A DNA stretch of 64,000 bases from Anthracocystis setariae (lineage: Eukaryota; Basidiomycota; Ustilaginomycetes; Ustilaginales; Ustilaginaceae), in contig CAKMXJ010000001.1 of assembly GCA_928724745.1 (NCBI GenBank), forward strand, positions 372,001 through 436,000. Reading direction: 5' to 3'. Positions 38,764 to 49,614 of the stretch are shown piece by piece. The notes below the pieces were generated by a model that was not told the DNA's origin, did not search any database, and saw nothing but the letters and a program-made list of their open reading frames with translations. Made by a program: the position numbers and the translations under genes. The first letter of the stretch is position 1. Each line of letters starts with the position of its first letter.

Positions 38764-41382
38764 TTAGTTGTGCGAGGTGAGGCTCCACTGGGCCAGGGGA
38801 ACCGAAGCGGGAGTAGCCTGGTCAGCCGAGCTCAGGTCACTCCACTGAGGCTGCCACAGCACCTGAACCGTCTGAGCACCGTTCTGCGTGCCGCCAAGCT
38901 TGATCTGCAGCGCGGTGACGCCAACGTTGGGCTGATCCGACTGCTGAGGAGGTGCACTGTAGACGGCGGTGCCGTAGATTCGAGTAGCAGGAGGGCCATC
39001 AACGGTGAAGACGGCGTTCGACGGGCTCAAGATCTTGACAACCATGGTCTTCTGGCCTCCCAAACCGACGGTGCCAACCACGCCGGCGTTGGGGTCAGTG
39101 ATCTGCGACTGGGTCAAGGTAGCCGTCTTGCCATCCGCCGAGATGGTGACGGTACCATTGGTCTGAACACGCCACTGAACGTCGGTGATGGAGCTCGACT
39201 GGCTGATCTCATCCTGGAGCAGCACCTGGCGTCGACCGTTGAGGAAGCGAATACCTCGCTGAACAGTGCCGGCAGGAAGAGTGTAGGCAGTGCTCATGTC
39301 GGTCTTGAAAAAGGCAGCGTCGGTGGTCGCAGGCTTGAAGTTGAGATCGCCGTTCTGGGTGACATTGGTGCTGCCGAAGCTGTTGACGGGAAGGGCATTT
39401 TCGACATCCTGGTTCTGCATGTTGATGACAAGCGTGTTCTGACCCTGAGTAGCCTTGCGGTAGTACGTCCATCGAGCCGATTGCTGGGTCTCGTTGGAGA
39501 AGTAGTCGGTCGAGAGGTAGTCACCACTGCCGAACTCGCCAGCCCATCGGGTTCCTAGCGCGTCGAGAACAAAGTCACCGACGTCGAGATCGCCGTGCGT
39601 CTGGTGACCGGTGAGGTTCGAGGACTTGATGCCAATGTACATGGCATCGGGGTCCGTCCACGAGCTTCGCATGCTAGCCCAGGAACCGCGGTCGTCGTTA
39701 AAGAACCTGTCGAGCGCGAGACCGTTCCAGAAGGCACCCTTTGCGGTGGGCTCGTACCAGAACATGCTGAGCGGGTCGAACGAGGCGTCAGCACGGTCAC
39801 GCTGGTAGACAGCGGGACGAGGATCACCGGAGAGCTTGGAGTACAGCAGCAGCTGGTTGGCAGTCGTGGCAAACTTGTTTGGACCGTTGTCGCCGTAAGC
39901 AAAGAGACCACCGACACCAGAAACGAACATGTGGAAGTACGAGGTCAGGTACCAGTTGGGGTTCTGAGCCATCAGGCCCTGGTCAGTTCCAGTGGCCGAG
40001 ATGAGGGCAGAAAGAGCACGTCCGTGTGCGTTGGTTCCGAAGTACCAGTAGTTGGCGGTTTCGGTCCAGGTACCGTCATCGTACACACCCCTCATGCAGT
40101 TGGCCTTCATGTTGGTGAGGGCAGAGTTGATGATGCTGTCTGCGATAGCGGTCTGGTTAGCGTCACCGTCACCACGGATGGCGAGAGCACCAGTGAGGAG
40201 GCCTCCGTTGCAGACACAGTTCCAGTTACCGTCACCGTTCGCGGGCAGCTTCCACCAGCCATCAGCGGTTGCGTACTGGTTCTGACCGGGGACAAGACCG
40301 TAGTCGACGATAGCTTCGCGGATCATGGCCTGTTCGGTGGCGTTCCAGTCATTGTAGAGCCAGTCGTAAGCCATGGCGAATGCTGAAGTCATTTCGGCGA
40401 CATCGAGGAAGTGGACAGCATTCCAGCGAGTGCCATTCTGGCCGAATGGAGTGGGGGTGTTGCCAGCAGCAGTGTTGAGCTCAAGGTAGAGGCGATCCTT
40501 CCACTGGGTGTCGTTGGTGAGCTTGTAAGCATAAGCCCAAGCCTTGACACGTTGTTGGATGTTACGGCTGACATCGAGAATACCCGAACCAGCGAACCCA
40601 CCGTCGGCAATGTAAGCAACAGGCGGCTGGGCAGCCCAGGCGGTAGCGTTCTTGAAGATGGTGGAGTTCCAGACAGTGAGGTAGGCATCGTTTTGGATCT
40701 TGGTAGGAAGGCAGCTCCATTCGGCTTGGGTAGTCATGATACGTGGGTGAGGACGAAGGCTGGTGAGACTGTTGGTAGCAGCCCACGAGTCGGCGCAAGA
40801 CTGATTGTGAGCTACACCACCGTAGGAAGCAACCGAGGTGTCGACCTGGCTGGACACATAAGCGGGGTTGCCGTAAGCGTCCGTGCCCTGGTAGAAGAGC
40901 ATGTTGTTACCACCCTGCTTGGCAGCCTGCTGAGCAGCAGAAAGATCAGCACCCTGAACATTGGGTGTACCGCTACCGCTACCGCTGCTGCTGCTGCCGT
41001 TGTTCGACTTCTTGGCAGCGCGGGCGCCGAAGATTCCACCAACGACGGCACCGGCAATGACGAGAATGAGGATGGGGACTCCAATCTTGACCCACTTGGA
41101 GATGCCTTTCTTGGGCTTGGCATACGAGTAAGTGGCAGCAGCCTGAGTAGCAGCGTTGGGCTGCTGGCCGTAGCCAGCACCTCCGGCGGCGGCACCACCG
41201 TAGAGGCCTTCGGAGGACTCCTTGTAGGCCGATTGCTGGTAGCCTGAAGCCTGGTCGGGGTAGTCACGATATCCACCAGGCTGACCGGCACTGTAGCCTT
41301 GGTCATAGCCCTGCTGGTAGCGCTCATCGTACTGAGACGCATTCGAGTGAATGTAAGGATCCTGGGGTCGTTGGTAAGACAT
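38764..41382 (-). CDS. Membrane-anchored heparinase II/III-like protein (872 aa)
   Basis: Start chosen at the ATG of MSYQRPQDPY; the open frame upstream is low in support. The N-terminal ~95 residues are Tyr/Gln/Gly-rich and cytosolic, followed by a basic patch and a single membrane span (about residues 99-121, VKIGVPILILVIAGAVVGGI). A Ser/Gly linker and a large outside domain follow: type II topology. The domain has the (alpha/alpha) alginate-lyase/heparinase style (WNAVHFLDVAEMTSAFAMAYDWLY) and a C-terminal heparinase II/III-like motif HQTHGDLDVGDF near residue 593. Several N-glycosylation sequons occur. It may act on acidic polysaccharide in the wall or in the plant surface; activity is inferred. 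No intron. Confidence 0.8.
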   Translation of the reverse strand: MSYQRPQDPYIHSNASQYDERYQQGYDQGYSAGQPGGYRDYPDQASGYQQSAYKESSEGLYGGAAAGGAGYGQQPNAATQAAATYSYAKPKKGISKWVKIGVPILILVIAGAVVGGIFGARAAKKSNNGSSSSGSGSGTPNVQGADLSAAQQAAKQGGNNMLFYQGTDAYGNPAYVSSQVDTSVASYGGVAHNQSCADSWAATNSLTSLRPHPRIMTTQAEWSCLPTKIQNDAYLTVWNSTIFKNATAWAAQPPVAYIADGGFAGSGILDVSRNIQQRVKAWAYAYKLTNDTQWKDRLYLELNTAAGNTPTPFGQNGTRWNAVHFLDVAEMTSAFAMAYDWLYNDWNATEQAMIREAIVDYGLVPGQNQYATADGWWKLPANGDGNWNCVCNGGLLTGALAIRGDGDANQTAIADSIINSALTNMKANCMRGVYDDGTWTETANYWYFGTNAHGRALSALISATGTDQGLMAQNPNWYLTSYFHMFVSGVGGLFAYGDNGPNKFATTANQLLLYSKLSGDPRPAVYQRDRADASFDPLSMFWYEPTAKGAFWNGLALDRFFNDDRGSWASMRSSWTDPDAMYIGIKSSNLTGHQTHGDLDVGDFVLDALGTRWAGEFGSGDYLSTDYFSNETQQSARWTYYRKATQGQNTLVINMQNQDVENALPVNSFGSTNVTQNGDLNFKPATTDAAFFKTDMSTAYTLPAGTVQRGIRFLNGRRQVLLQDEISQSSSITDVQWRVQTNGTVTISADGKTATLTQSQITDPNAGVVGTVGLGGQKTMVVKILSPSNAVFTVDGPPATRIYGTAVYSAPPQQSDQPNVGVTALQIKLGGTQNGAQTVQVLWQPQWSDLSSADQATPASVPLAQWSLTSHN

Positions 41383-42321
41383 GATGGGCGAAAATGGGGA
41401 CCTGCCTCCTTGAAAACTTCGCTTCCTTACTGGGATGAGCGAACAAGGATATAGATATTTTAAGGGAAGGGTGGGGCGGGGATGATGATGGTGGTGGAGA
41501 GGGGAATAGTTCTGCACTTGAGGGAGCAAGCCGAGTGTGCGTGCACAGAGGACGGCGACGTCGGCAGGCCCGCGACAAGAGCCTGCTGCAGAAGGGCAGC
41601 CAGAGAGCAAGAGACAGGGTGACCCTGTGTGCTTTGGGTGTTGTGTGCGTGCCGGACAGACCGACTGCAGCAACTGATGAGCCACCGAAAAAGCCTTGAC
41701 AGCTGGCTTTCCCGTTGCTGCTTTTTTCGACGGCACACCCAAAAAAAGCGGAAGAAAAAAAGGGGGCAGCAGTTTAGCGGGAAACAAGGGGACTACGCCA
41801 GGGGGATTGCAGGTGTTTTTCTTCTCTTCTCAAGCAAGTTTACTATTTATTTAGTTTTTTAATTTTTTTAATTTTTTTTTTGAGATTTCATCAAGAAGGA
41901 AGGCTTGCTGTCTGGCTTAAGCGCGCACTTTTCTGGTTTGACGGTGCATTTGATCGGCTTGGCAGCGCAGAGGGGCGGGGCCAAAACCATCTATGCGTCA
42001 CGCAACAGAGACTGCTGTATCGCATTACAGCCCAGTGGCCCTTCCTTCCCATTGTGCCAAAGACACGCGCAGATGCGCTTCTCGAGTGGGGCAGGAGTGC
42101 ATCTTGGATTGAGCCGACCGGCTCGTTGGCACCATCGAGATGGAGGTGGAAAAACAGCAGTCGGCAGACCGGCAGATTCGCAAGGGTCCAATTCCCACTT
42201 GCTGACTGTGCTGTTTTGTCTCGGTGCGAAGAAAGTGGCCTCTCGTGATGAGCTGGGCAATTGTGGTGCAGCTCGGCGCGGAGCTGCATACTAGCTGTGT
42301 ACGGATGAGACTCGCGAAAAC

Positions 42322-42353
<32 letters not shown>

Positions 42354-43665
42354 GCTGCATCATGGAGAGCGAAGTGGGATTTCAAAAGAAAGGCTTGAAA
42401 TTTCAAGCGGATGATTACTGTAAATTCGATTTTTGAACCCCTTAAGAGAAGATTACCTCGCGGACAGCAGAATCGCGATTGCGTGGTGCAGCTGTTTTTC
42501 CTTGGCTAAGGTTGTTGCTGGCTGAACGTGATTGCGACATCTTGCCGGTCGGCGGTCCTGACCATCGTTGCTGTTGCTGTCACTCCAGATCTCAGCTAAG
42601 CGCTACCTGAAACACTTCGCACCTCGATTTGGCTTGATAGCGAAGCTGGGCCAGGCTTGAAGTCCACTGTATCCCTTGGCATTGCTACCTCTGATCGTGT
42701 TGTACTGTATCGCACTACAGTATACCGCACACGATCGTCTTCGCTGCTCTTCGCTGGGGGGGGTTTTTTATATATATATATATTTTTAACTTTCGAAAGA
42801 ATGCAGCGAGATGCATGCCGAGTTTGCTTCGGACGGCTGCGAGTTTGGATTCTCGGTCTCGGACTTGCGAAGCTCTGACTGATGCGCGGGAGAGGAGGCA
42901 TTTACAGTACAGTTTAGACTTAGTAATTTAGTTTCGCGTTGTGATGCATGAAATCAAAGTCGTCCGTCGAAAGTGCAATCGCCGAACCTAAGGAAGGTGG
43001 ACGCTTCCTTCTCGATGACAGGGCGGACCCCTTGTGTTATGGGCCTATCGCGTTTCAAGCGCAGCCATCCGATGCAGGACGGTGCAGTCGTTTGGCTCGA
43101 AGAATGCACCGCACCCGAAGATGCCGTTCGCTTGAATCCGTACAGTACCTGACGTCGGCGTAGCTTCTGCCTTGCGATGGCCACGGTTAATCTGACCGGC
43201 TGCACGGCCGATCCATTCCTTGGCTACAGTAGCTCCTCAAATATGGACTTGAATTGAGGGGCTCAAGCCAAGGGCTACAGATCTGCAGGCTAGCTTGCTG
43301 CATTCTTGATCTGTATCGTACAGTTCGCTAGCATGAGCCGAGGGTATGGATCGGGGACGGCTGCCGCACCAAGCACGCAGCCCAAGCCGAGCAGGGCAGC
43401 CTGCCTTTAGCTGCCGAAGCGTGCAGGTATTAGGAACACGTCCACAGTCCTTGTCGACAGCATGTCGTTTGGGAACTGTAACGCCTTTTCTCCAAGGCCT
43501 CAAGCTTTCCCCCTGCTATACTGCACTGCATCTTCATGATGTCAAAAGCTCCATGACCCCTTCACACAAGCTACGGTGTTATAACAAGACGCTCTCGTAC
43601 GTAGTACATTTCGGTATTGGAGATGGTAACAAGTAGAAATCGTAAACAGATACAGTTGATCGGTC
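41383..43665. other. Intergenic 2.3 kb with microsatellites and TACAGTA palindromes
   Basis: No gene supported. It holds a T-rich run (41840-41880), (AC)14 at 42323-42350, (TA)7 near 42769-42782, the inverted repeat TACTGTA/TACAGTA near 42705-42722, and further TACAGTA copies near 42905 and 43141. It should contain the heparinase-like gene's promoter on the left and the GATA gene's 3' end on the right. Confidence 0.5.
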
Positions 43666-46600
43666 TCATCGGCGGCTGGAAGATGCGCGAGCAGTCCCCG
43701 ATAGCATGCTCGGATCGACGGAGGCAGGCATCACATCGTCTTCGGGGATGGGCGAGCGAATGAAAGGGCTTGGGCTTCCCGATCCGCGACTCAGATGCGG
43801 AGAGCCGAAGTCCATCCCGTTCTTGCCCTCCGATGCGAGCGAGAACAGCTGGTCCCCAAACGGTGCTGGCCCGACGACTCCACTCGATGACATGACGGTG
43901 AAGCTACCAGAGTCAACGCTCGTGCTCTGTGGGATCACCAGCGCGTTGCTTCCATGCATAGATGCTTTTGCTTCTTCTTCCTTGCGTGTTTCTTCCTCTT
44001 TCGACTTGTCCTCCTCCGGTTCAATGATCGGAGGTGGAGCGACGTCAGGCACCACCAAGCGTCCTGCCTTCCAACGAGCGCCACATGCGTTGCACAGTTG
44101 CGAAGGGCCCTTGGGTCCCCGACGCCACATGGGTGTCTTTGTCTTGCCGCAGGCACCGCAACTCTTGATCGAGCCGTCGGGATTGTGTGTGGCAACATGC
44201 CGTTTTCGCTTGGGTGGTTTAGGCGGAGCCGCTCCAGGTTCAGTCTTGACGCCGTTGGGCCCAATGACGGTGAGTCCAATGCCTTCGTAGGAAAAGCTAA
44301 CATCATCGTTCGCTCCGGCCTTGCGCTTGACAATGGGACGACCTTGAACGCATTGCGGTCGCACTGCGAACCGGTCTTGCAGATGATCCTCCAAGCCCTG
44401 GGGCAACAGCGCAGGCGCCACGCGCGGAAGAATGAAACGTCGATCGGGCATTTGGCTGTACAGATCTACGAATGTGTCTGTGGTCTCCTTTTGGATCTTA
44501 ATCTCTTCCATGGGCAGGTCAAGCAGATGGTATCGGATCTCGGGGACCAAGAATTCGGCCACATCAGGCTCGAGTTCGATCTCAGGCTCTCGCTTGACCG
44601 GTTGGCAAGTCATGGTGCCTGGCACGCGCCCGAACGCCTCCCACAAACTCTCGGTCACCCCTCCTTTGATAGTCCAAGTCAGAGGGTACACTTCGTGCTT
44701 CTTGCTCTGAGGGTCAGCCGACAGGTTTGTGTCCACGGCTTCCTCCTTGACCGCCTTGCTCCCCTTCTTGCTGTTGGCTGCACCGCTTCCTTTCTTCTTC
44801 TTGCCGGTTGCTGCGCCTTCCTCGCTCTTGTCGGCGGATGAAGCTGCCACCTCGGCTACTGCTGCACCAGTGCTGGCTCCGTTGGCTGACCCATTGCTCT
44901 GAGCTTCGTTCGCAGGGGTGTTCGCAGCTTTCAGCTTGGCCTCTTCGGCCGCTTTGCGCTTAAGCTCTTCCTCGAGCTCACGGAGCCCGCTTCCGTCGGC
45001 AGCGTCTGATCCCAAAGAAGGAGCAAAGAAGCTCAGCTTGAGTTCAGGTTCGATACGCTGGCTCTCTTCGTCGTCCGAGTCGTTGTCGAAGAAGCTACGC
45101 CTTTCTTTCTTGATCTTGGGAATGGACGGGCGCTCGAGACCCTCGGTGCGCTCGACGAGACATTTCCACAGAGGAAGGATGAAACGCATGCTGGGGTTCT
45201 CCCGGAACTCGACGATGATCACTGGGGGCTTGGGAGGACCGTCGGTGGGCCAACCGGGAGGAGGGTGACGCAGCTTGTTCAAAGGTTGTGGCTGTGGATG
45301 TTGCTGATGCAGTTGCTTTTGCGCCATCTGCTGTTTCTCCTTTTGCTGCTTCTGAGCCATCTGCTTGTCGGCCTGAGCCTTTGCTTTGGCCTCGGCTTTC
45401 GCCTTCTTCTTGGCCTCGCGTTCCTCGATCTTGGCTTGCTTCTTGCTAGCTTTAGCAGCCTCGTCCACCTTGTTCTTCTTGGTCTTCTTACCATCGACTG
45501 TAGCATCTGCTGCGTTGGCCCCTCGCGAGCCGGAGCCCCCAGCTGCGTTGTTGGCGGCGGCTGCGTTGCGCGCCTCGTCCTGTCGAAGTTGATTCGTGAT
45601 AGCCTGGATCCACACACCAAGAGCCTTGAGCTGGTTGGGATTCGCTTTGCCCGAAGCTGCGATGTGGAGCAACTCCTGCAATTCCGGATTGAGAGCTGCA
45701 GTAGCGTTGACTCGGGAGACCAATACAGCATCAATTGCTGGCGGAGGCGGGGGACCAGCCGGGCGTGCAGGTGCTTGTGCGGCGTTCGCGGTCGCAGACG
45801 TGGCCGGCTTTGAGGTAGTCGAGGCCGGTGCAGATGCAAAGCTACCAGTTGAAGACGGTGTTGCTGTTACAGCTGGAGCTGGCGCGGCAGGCGTGGCAGA
45901 CGAGGGAGCAACGGAACCAGCAGGAGCGGATGTGCTGCCAGGCTTCGTCGCCGAGTTTGCTGGCTGTACAGGCGGTTTCGGGGGTGCCGAAGCTCCCGCA
46001 GGCGCTGCGCTTCCAGTCGCCGAGGTCGAGGAATGGTTGTTTTGACTGATGCTCGGGGGTCTGGGCAACGATGGCGTGGTCATGGGAGGTCTTGGGAGAG
46101 CCACCGGCAGAGCGATTGGCTTCGGAGCCATTGTGACCGGAGCTGGCACCACGGTGGCTAGTTTGCTCTCAGCAGCAGCACCGGCTGTGCTGGTGGCCAC
46201 GCTTGCAGACGTTGCAGTCGTCGTGCTGCCCGCAGACTTGGCTGTAGCGGTGGCAGGAGCGGCATGAGAAGGAGAAGAAGTGGAGTTGGCCGGTCTAGCG
46301 GTCGAAGACGATGCTGGCAATGCTGACGTAGCCGTCGTCGCTCCAACTGGTGCTGGTGCTGTAGTCGACGGAGCGGCGGATGAAGTCGACACAGGAGGTT
46401 TAGTGGTCACAGGAGGTCGAACACCGGCTGAAGTTGTCACTGGCGTAGCGGGTAATGTCGGAGTTGGCATGGTAGCTGCAGGGCTTGCCGTTGGTGGCCT
46501 AGTTGCGTTTTGTCCTGCTGCTGCGGCTGTCGGAGTGGTGCTCGGGTTGCTGGCTGGTGCACTTGCGGATGCTGGACGAACGACGGCAGGCTTGCTCGTA

Positions 46601-48027
46601 GCCGATGGCGGATGGGCTAGGGCCACCTTGGGCTGAGGCACAGCTGGCATCGACAGCGGGGCGCGTGGTGAGGGCAGCTGAGGCGGTTGAGACTGGGGCA
46701 TTGGCTGCGGAAGCGGCGGGGAAGGACCCATATGCGAATAGGCTGCGGGTGCGCCAAAGGTACCGGTTGCACGCATGCGTGCGACGGGGTTCATGACTGG
46801 GGGCAGCTCGTAGTCTGGACGCACCTCCCAGAATTTGGTCTTCAGGAAGACATGAGGGCCCACGTGAATATCAGCGCGTCCGAGCTGAATCAAAACATGC
46901 GGATCGCGCGGATTGAGACCATGCAGAAGACTGAGAGGGAGAACGTTCGGATAGATCATGCCCGATCGAACGCGCTGGCTGAAGGGCGTCAGAAGCGAGG
47001 AGAGATGAGAGAGACGAGACTGTCGGAGAGACTGCAGAAGAACCAAGCTTTCCTCGATGGTGGCTGGTTCGCGCCTGCGCCTGCGCGCTTCCTTGCGGCT
47101 CTCTTCTGCTTCGCTGTCGAGGTCTGAATTGTCAGACATGACCGAATAGTCATCGCTGTCGCTGCCTGTATCGAGAGAAGACGTTTCCGAAGCACCCATG
47201 GCCATTGCCGCCTTTACGCTTGCGTTGTCGAGCATCGGCATTTCTGGTCGCATGTCGATGTATGGAAGCTGGAACGGTAGCACGAGCTCGGGAAGGGCTT
47301 TACGACCGCCGCCAGCGGCTGTGAGCGTGGCCGGCATGGACGCATCTGGCGCTGCTCCGATCGTTCCGCCAGCAGTGCTAGGACTTGGACGGTAAACAAG
47401 CTCATCCTGAATTCCAGCCTGGTTTGCTTTGCGCTTCTGCTTGGGCTTGGCAGTTCCCGGTGCCTTGGTGGTTTTGGCTTTGGGCGGTTTCTTTGCACTG
47501 CTGTTGGCCTCGGCTTTGTCGTTTGACGTGGCTTTTGATGGCGACGGCTGTGTGGAAGCTGCAGGAGCTGCTGTTTGAGCGGCAGGCTTCTCGGGAGCTA
47601 TCGAAGTCACTGCATCGGATGTGTTTCCATCAGCAGCCTTTTTGGCGGCGGCAGCGGCCTTGGCTGCCGCATCGTGAAGACTGACAGCACTGGCAGGAGG
47701 CGGTGGTCGCGCAGGAGGGGCGGACGCGACCTCAGGCGCAGGTGCGGCTACCTTGGCGGTTGTCGGAGCGTTAGGACTTGCAGATGCCGTGACATTGTGT
47801 GTCTGCGCGGGTGGTGGTGGTTGTTTGTTCTGTGACAGATGTTGTTGCTGCTGTGTCTGCTTCTGCTGTGGAATGGGGGTGGTACTCTGGTGCTGCTCTG
47901 AAGGTGGAGAATTCGGCGTGCGGGTGATGAGTCCGGAAGGATGGGCAGAAGGGCTGGAACCGGCCGTAGCAGGGCCAGGTCGAACCTGGATGCTATTCGA
48001 GCTGGTTTCCTCTGACCCGAGGCTCAT
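43666..48027 (-). CDS. Large GATA-type zinc-finger protein (1453 aa)
   Basis: Start at the ATG of MSLGSEE (48027). The N-terminal ~230 residues are Pro/Ala/Thr/Gln-rich. Then comes an ordered-looking block (residues ~240-420, with VLPLSLLHGLNPRDPHVLIQL), and then ~400 residues of Ala/Pro/Thr/Ser low complexity. A Lys/Glu/Ala/Gln-rich probable coiled coil follows (KASKKQAKIEEREAKKKAK), and then a second conserved-looking block with VIIVEFRENPSMRF. The C-terminal GATA finger is C1290-x2-C1293-x18-C1312-x2-C1315 with MWRRGP and LCNACG, which predicts GATA DNA binding. The 18-residue loop is less usual than 17. I do not recognise the ortholog. Probably a nuclear transcription or chromatin factor. 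Confidence 0.85.
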   Translation of the reverse strand: MSLGSEETSSNSIQVRPGPATAGSSPSAHPSGLITRTPNSPPSEQHQSTTPIPQQKQTQQQQHLSQNKQPPPPAQTHNVTASASPNAPTTAKVAAPAPEVASAPPARPPPPASAVSLHDAAAKAAAAAKKAADGNTSDAVTSIAPEKPAAQTAAPAASTQPSPSKATSNDKAEANSSAKKPPKAKTTKAPGTAKPKQKRKANQAGIQDELVYRPSPSTAGGTIGAAPDASMPATLTAAGGGRKALPELVLPFQLPYIDMRPEMPMLDNASVKAAMAMGASETSSLDTGSDSDDYSVMSDNSDLDSEAEESRKEARRRRREPATIEESLVLLQSLRQSRLSHLSSLLTPFSQRVRSGMIYPNVLPLSLLHGLNPRDPHVLIQLGRADIHVGPHVFLKTKFWEVRPDYELPPVMNPVARMRATGTFGAPAAYSHMGPSPPLPQPMPQSQPPQLPSPRAPLSMPAVPQPKVALAHPPSATSKPAVVRPASASAPASNPSTTPTAAAAGQNATRPPTASPAATMPTPTLPATPVTTSAGVRPPVTTKPPVSTSSAAPSTTAPAPVGATTATSALPASSSTARPANSTSSPSHAAPATATAKSAGSTTTATSASVATSTAGAAAESKLATVVPAPVTMAPKPIALPVALPRPPMTTPSLPRPPSISQNNHSSTSATGSAAPAGASAPPKPPVQPANSATKPGSTSAPAGSVAPSSATPAAPAPAVTATPSSTGSFASAPASTTSKPATSATANAAQAPARPAGPPPPPAIDAVLVSRVNATAALNPELQELLHIAASGKANPNQLKALGVWIQAITNQLRQDEARNAAAANNAAGGSGSRGANAADATVDGKKTKKNKVDEAAKASKKQAKIEEREAKKKAKAEAKAKAQADKQMAQKQQKEKQQMAQKQLHQQHPQPQPLNKLRHPPPGWPTDGPPKPPVIIVEFRENPSMRFILPLWKCLVERTEGLERPSIPKIKKERRSFFDNDSDDEESQRIEPELKLSFFAPSLGSDAADGSGLRELEEELKRKAAEEAKLKAANTPANEAQSNGSANGASTGAAVAEVAASSADKSEEGAATGKKKKGSGAANSKKGSKAVKEEAVDTNLSADPQSKKHEVYPLTWTIKGGVTESLWEAFGRVPGTMTCQPVKREPEIELEPDVAEFLVPEIRYHLLDLPMEEIKIQKETTDTFVDLYSQMPDRRFILPRVAPALLPQGLEDHLQDRFAVRPQCVQGRPIVKRKAGANDDVSFSYEGIGLTVIGPNGVKTEPGAAPPKPPKRKRHVATHNPDGSIKSCGACGKTKTPMWRRGPKGPSQLCNACGARWKAGRLVVPDVAPPPIIEPEEDKSKEEETRKEEEAKASMHGSNALVIPQSTSVDSGSFTVMSSSGVVGPAPFGDQLFSLASEGKNGMDFGSPHLSRGSGSPSPFIRSPIPEDDVMPASVDPSMLSGTARASSSRR

Positions 48028-49563
48028 GGTCTTGCTGAGCAATTTAAGCTCAGCCGTTGTTACAACAGAAGAGCGTTATCGGAGGATGGCAGACATGCAG
48101 AGGTAGGAACGGGTTGGATGCGTCGACAGTGCGAGACGATGCCGAGGGACAATAGACTCGATCCAAGGAGCTGTTGCATCTGTCGATGCACTTGATCTTG
48201 GCCGCTTTGCTAGATGTATGCAGAGGAAACTTTGACGACCTTGGTACGAAAGGATGTCGCTATCACGTATCTACTTCAACGTGATGGTGAGTCTTGCAAT
48301 AGCGTTCGAGCCTGAGCAAACGGATATCGGCGGATTAGAAAGCAACGGAGATGGCTACCCATCCAAACGCAATGCTAGTTGGTGATGGGCGTGGCGGACG
48401 GCGATGTCCTGAAAGGTGAAAGGTGACCGGAGAGGATGAGATGGTGCAAGATCGGGATGATGCCGACCAAGTCGAAGGCAGGGTCGATAGGGTGGAGGAA
48501 AGAAGGGAGAAGGGCTGTGCACGCGGCGGATGAGGTCCGGAAGAAGGAGCAAGGAAGGAAAGGGCACGAACGCACGCACGCACGCAAGGTGAGTTGGGAG
48601 TTGTGACGAGTGCCAAGGAGCAGGGCACGAAAAGAGTGTGAGAAAGAGCGTGCAAAGAGCCAGTCAGTTGCATCGGAAATCGCGAAGATCAAGATGACGA
48701 ACAAGAGCCGGACCAGCTCCAGGAAAGCCACGCTCCCAAAGAAATGCATGCAGTACCCAAAGAGACAAAACAGAGCGCGAGCGCCGATTGAAGAAGAAGA
48801 AGAAAATATAAAACAAAATTAAAACAAAACAAACCAGAGCAGAGCAGAGCAGAGCACAACAGAGCCCAGAGCCCAGAGCCAAGAGAGCAGAGAGCAGAGA
48901 GCAGAGAGCAGATGAGCAGATGAGCAGATGAGCAGATGAGCAGATGAGCTGGAAAGCGGCAGCAGCAGCAGATGGAGCCGACGCTGTTATCGGCGAAGAT
49001 CCAACGACAAGCGACCGACGCATCTTGACAAGATCCTCCGTCCTGTCTTTCTGCTCGGTGCATCTGTGAAAGCGCTCGCTCATACTTGTCTACTCCTCAT
49101 TGACACCGCATCGACCACTCGTCAGTATGATTCTACGGGATCAGGATCAAGACAGATATGAGAAGGTGTCTGCAAGGCGAAAGGAATAGCGGTCTTTGTG
49201 AATCACTAGAATGCAGTGCAGCAAGCCTTCATCCATGCTTGCTTCATAGAGTGCTCAAGTGGATCAGAGAGCAGCCACCGAGCATGCGGCATATCTTTGT
49301 CGAGACGCAATCTGCATTGTGTTGACCTTGTAAGCGAACAAGAGACTGGCTCTGTCTCTTCAGATGGCAGCTTGCATGGGCAGTGCGATGCTCTACTGTA
49401 TCACCTCACCCCACCCAGGCTGCTTAGGCTTTGTTTCACTTTTGCCAGCATCGCCGATCTGACTCGAGGTGACCGCGCTTCTGAGTTACAGTATAGTGTC
49501 TGAAGATCTTTTTCTTCTCCGGGTCTCGCAATGCCCGGCAAAAACAAAAACGTCAAAGCGCTG

Positions 49564-49614
<51 letters not shown>

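Noticed and set aside
41383..41787. Upstream 135-codon extension of the heparinase-like gene
   Set aside because: His/Pro/Leu-rich and unlike the family; the ATG at 41382 starts a typical cytosolic tail before the membrane span.
48886..48947. CRISPR-like regular repeats
   Set aside because: They are contiguous AGAGAGC/AGATGAGC tandem units without spacers, in a eukaryotic intergenic region.
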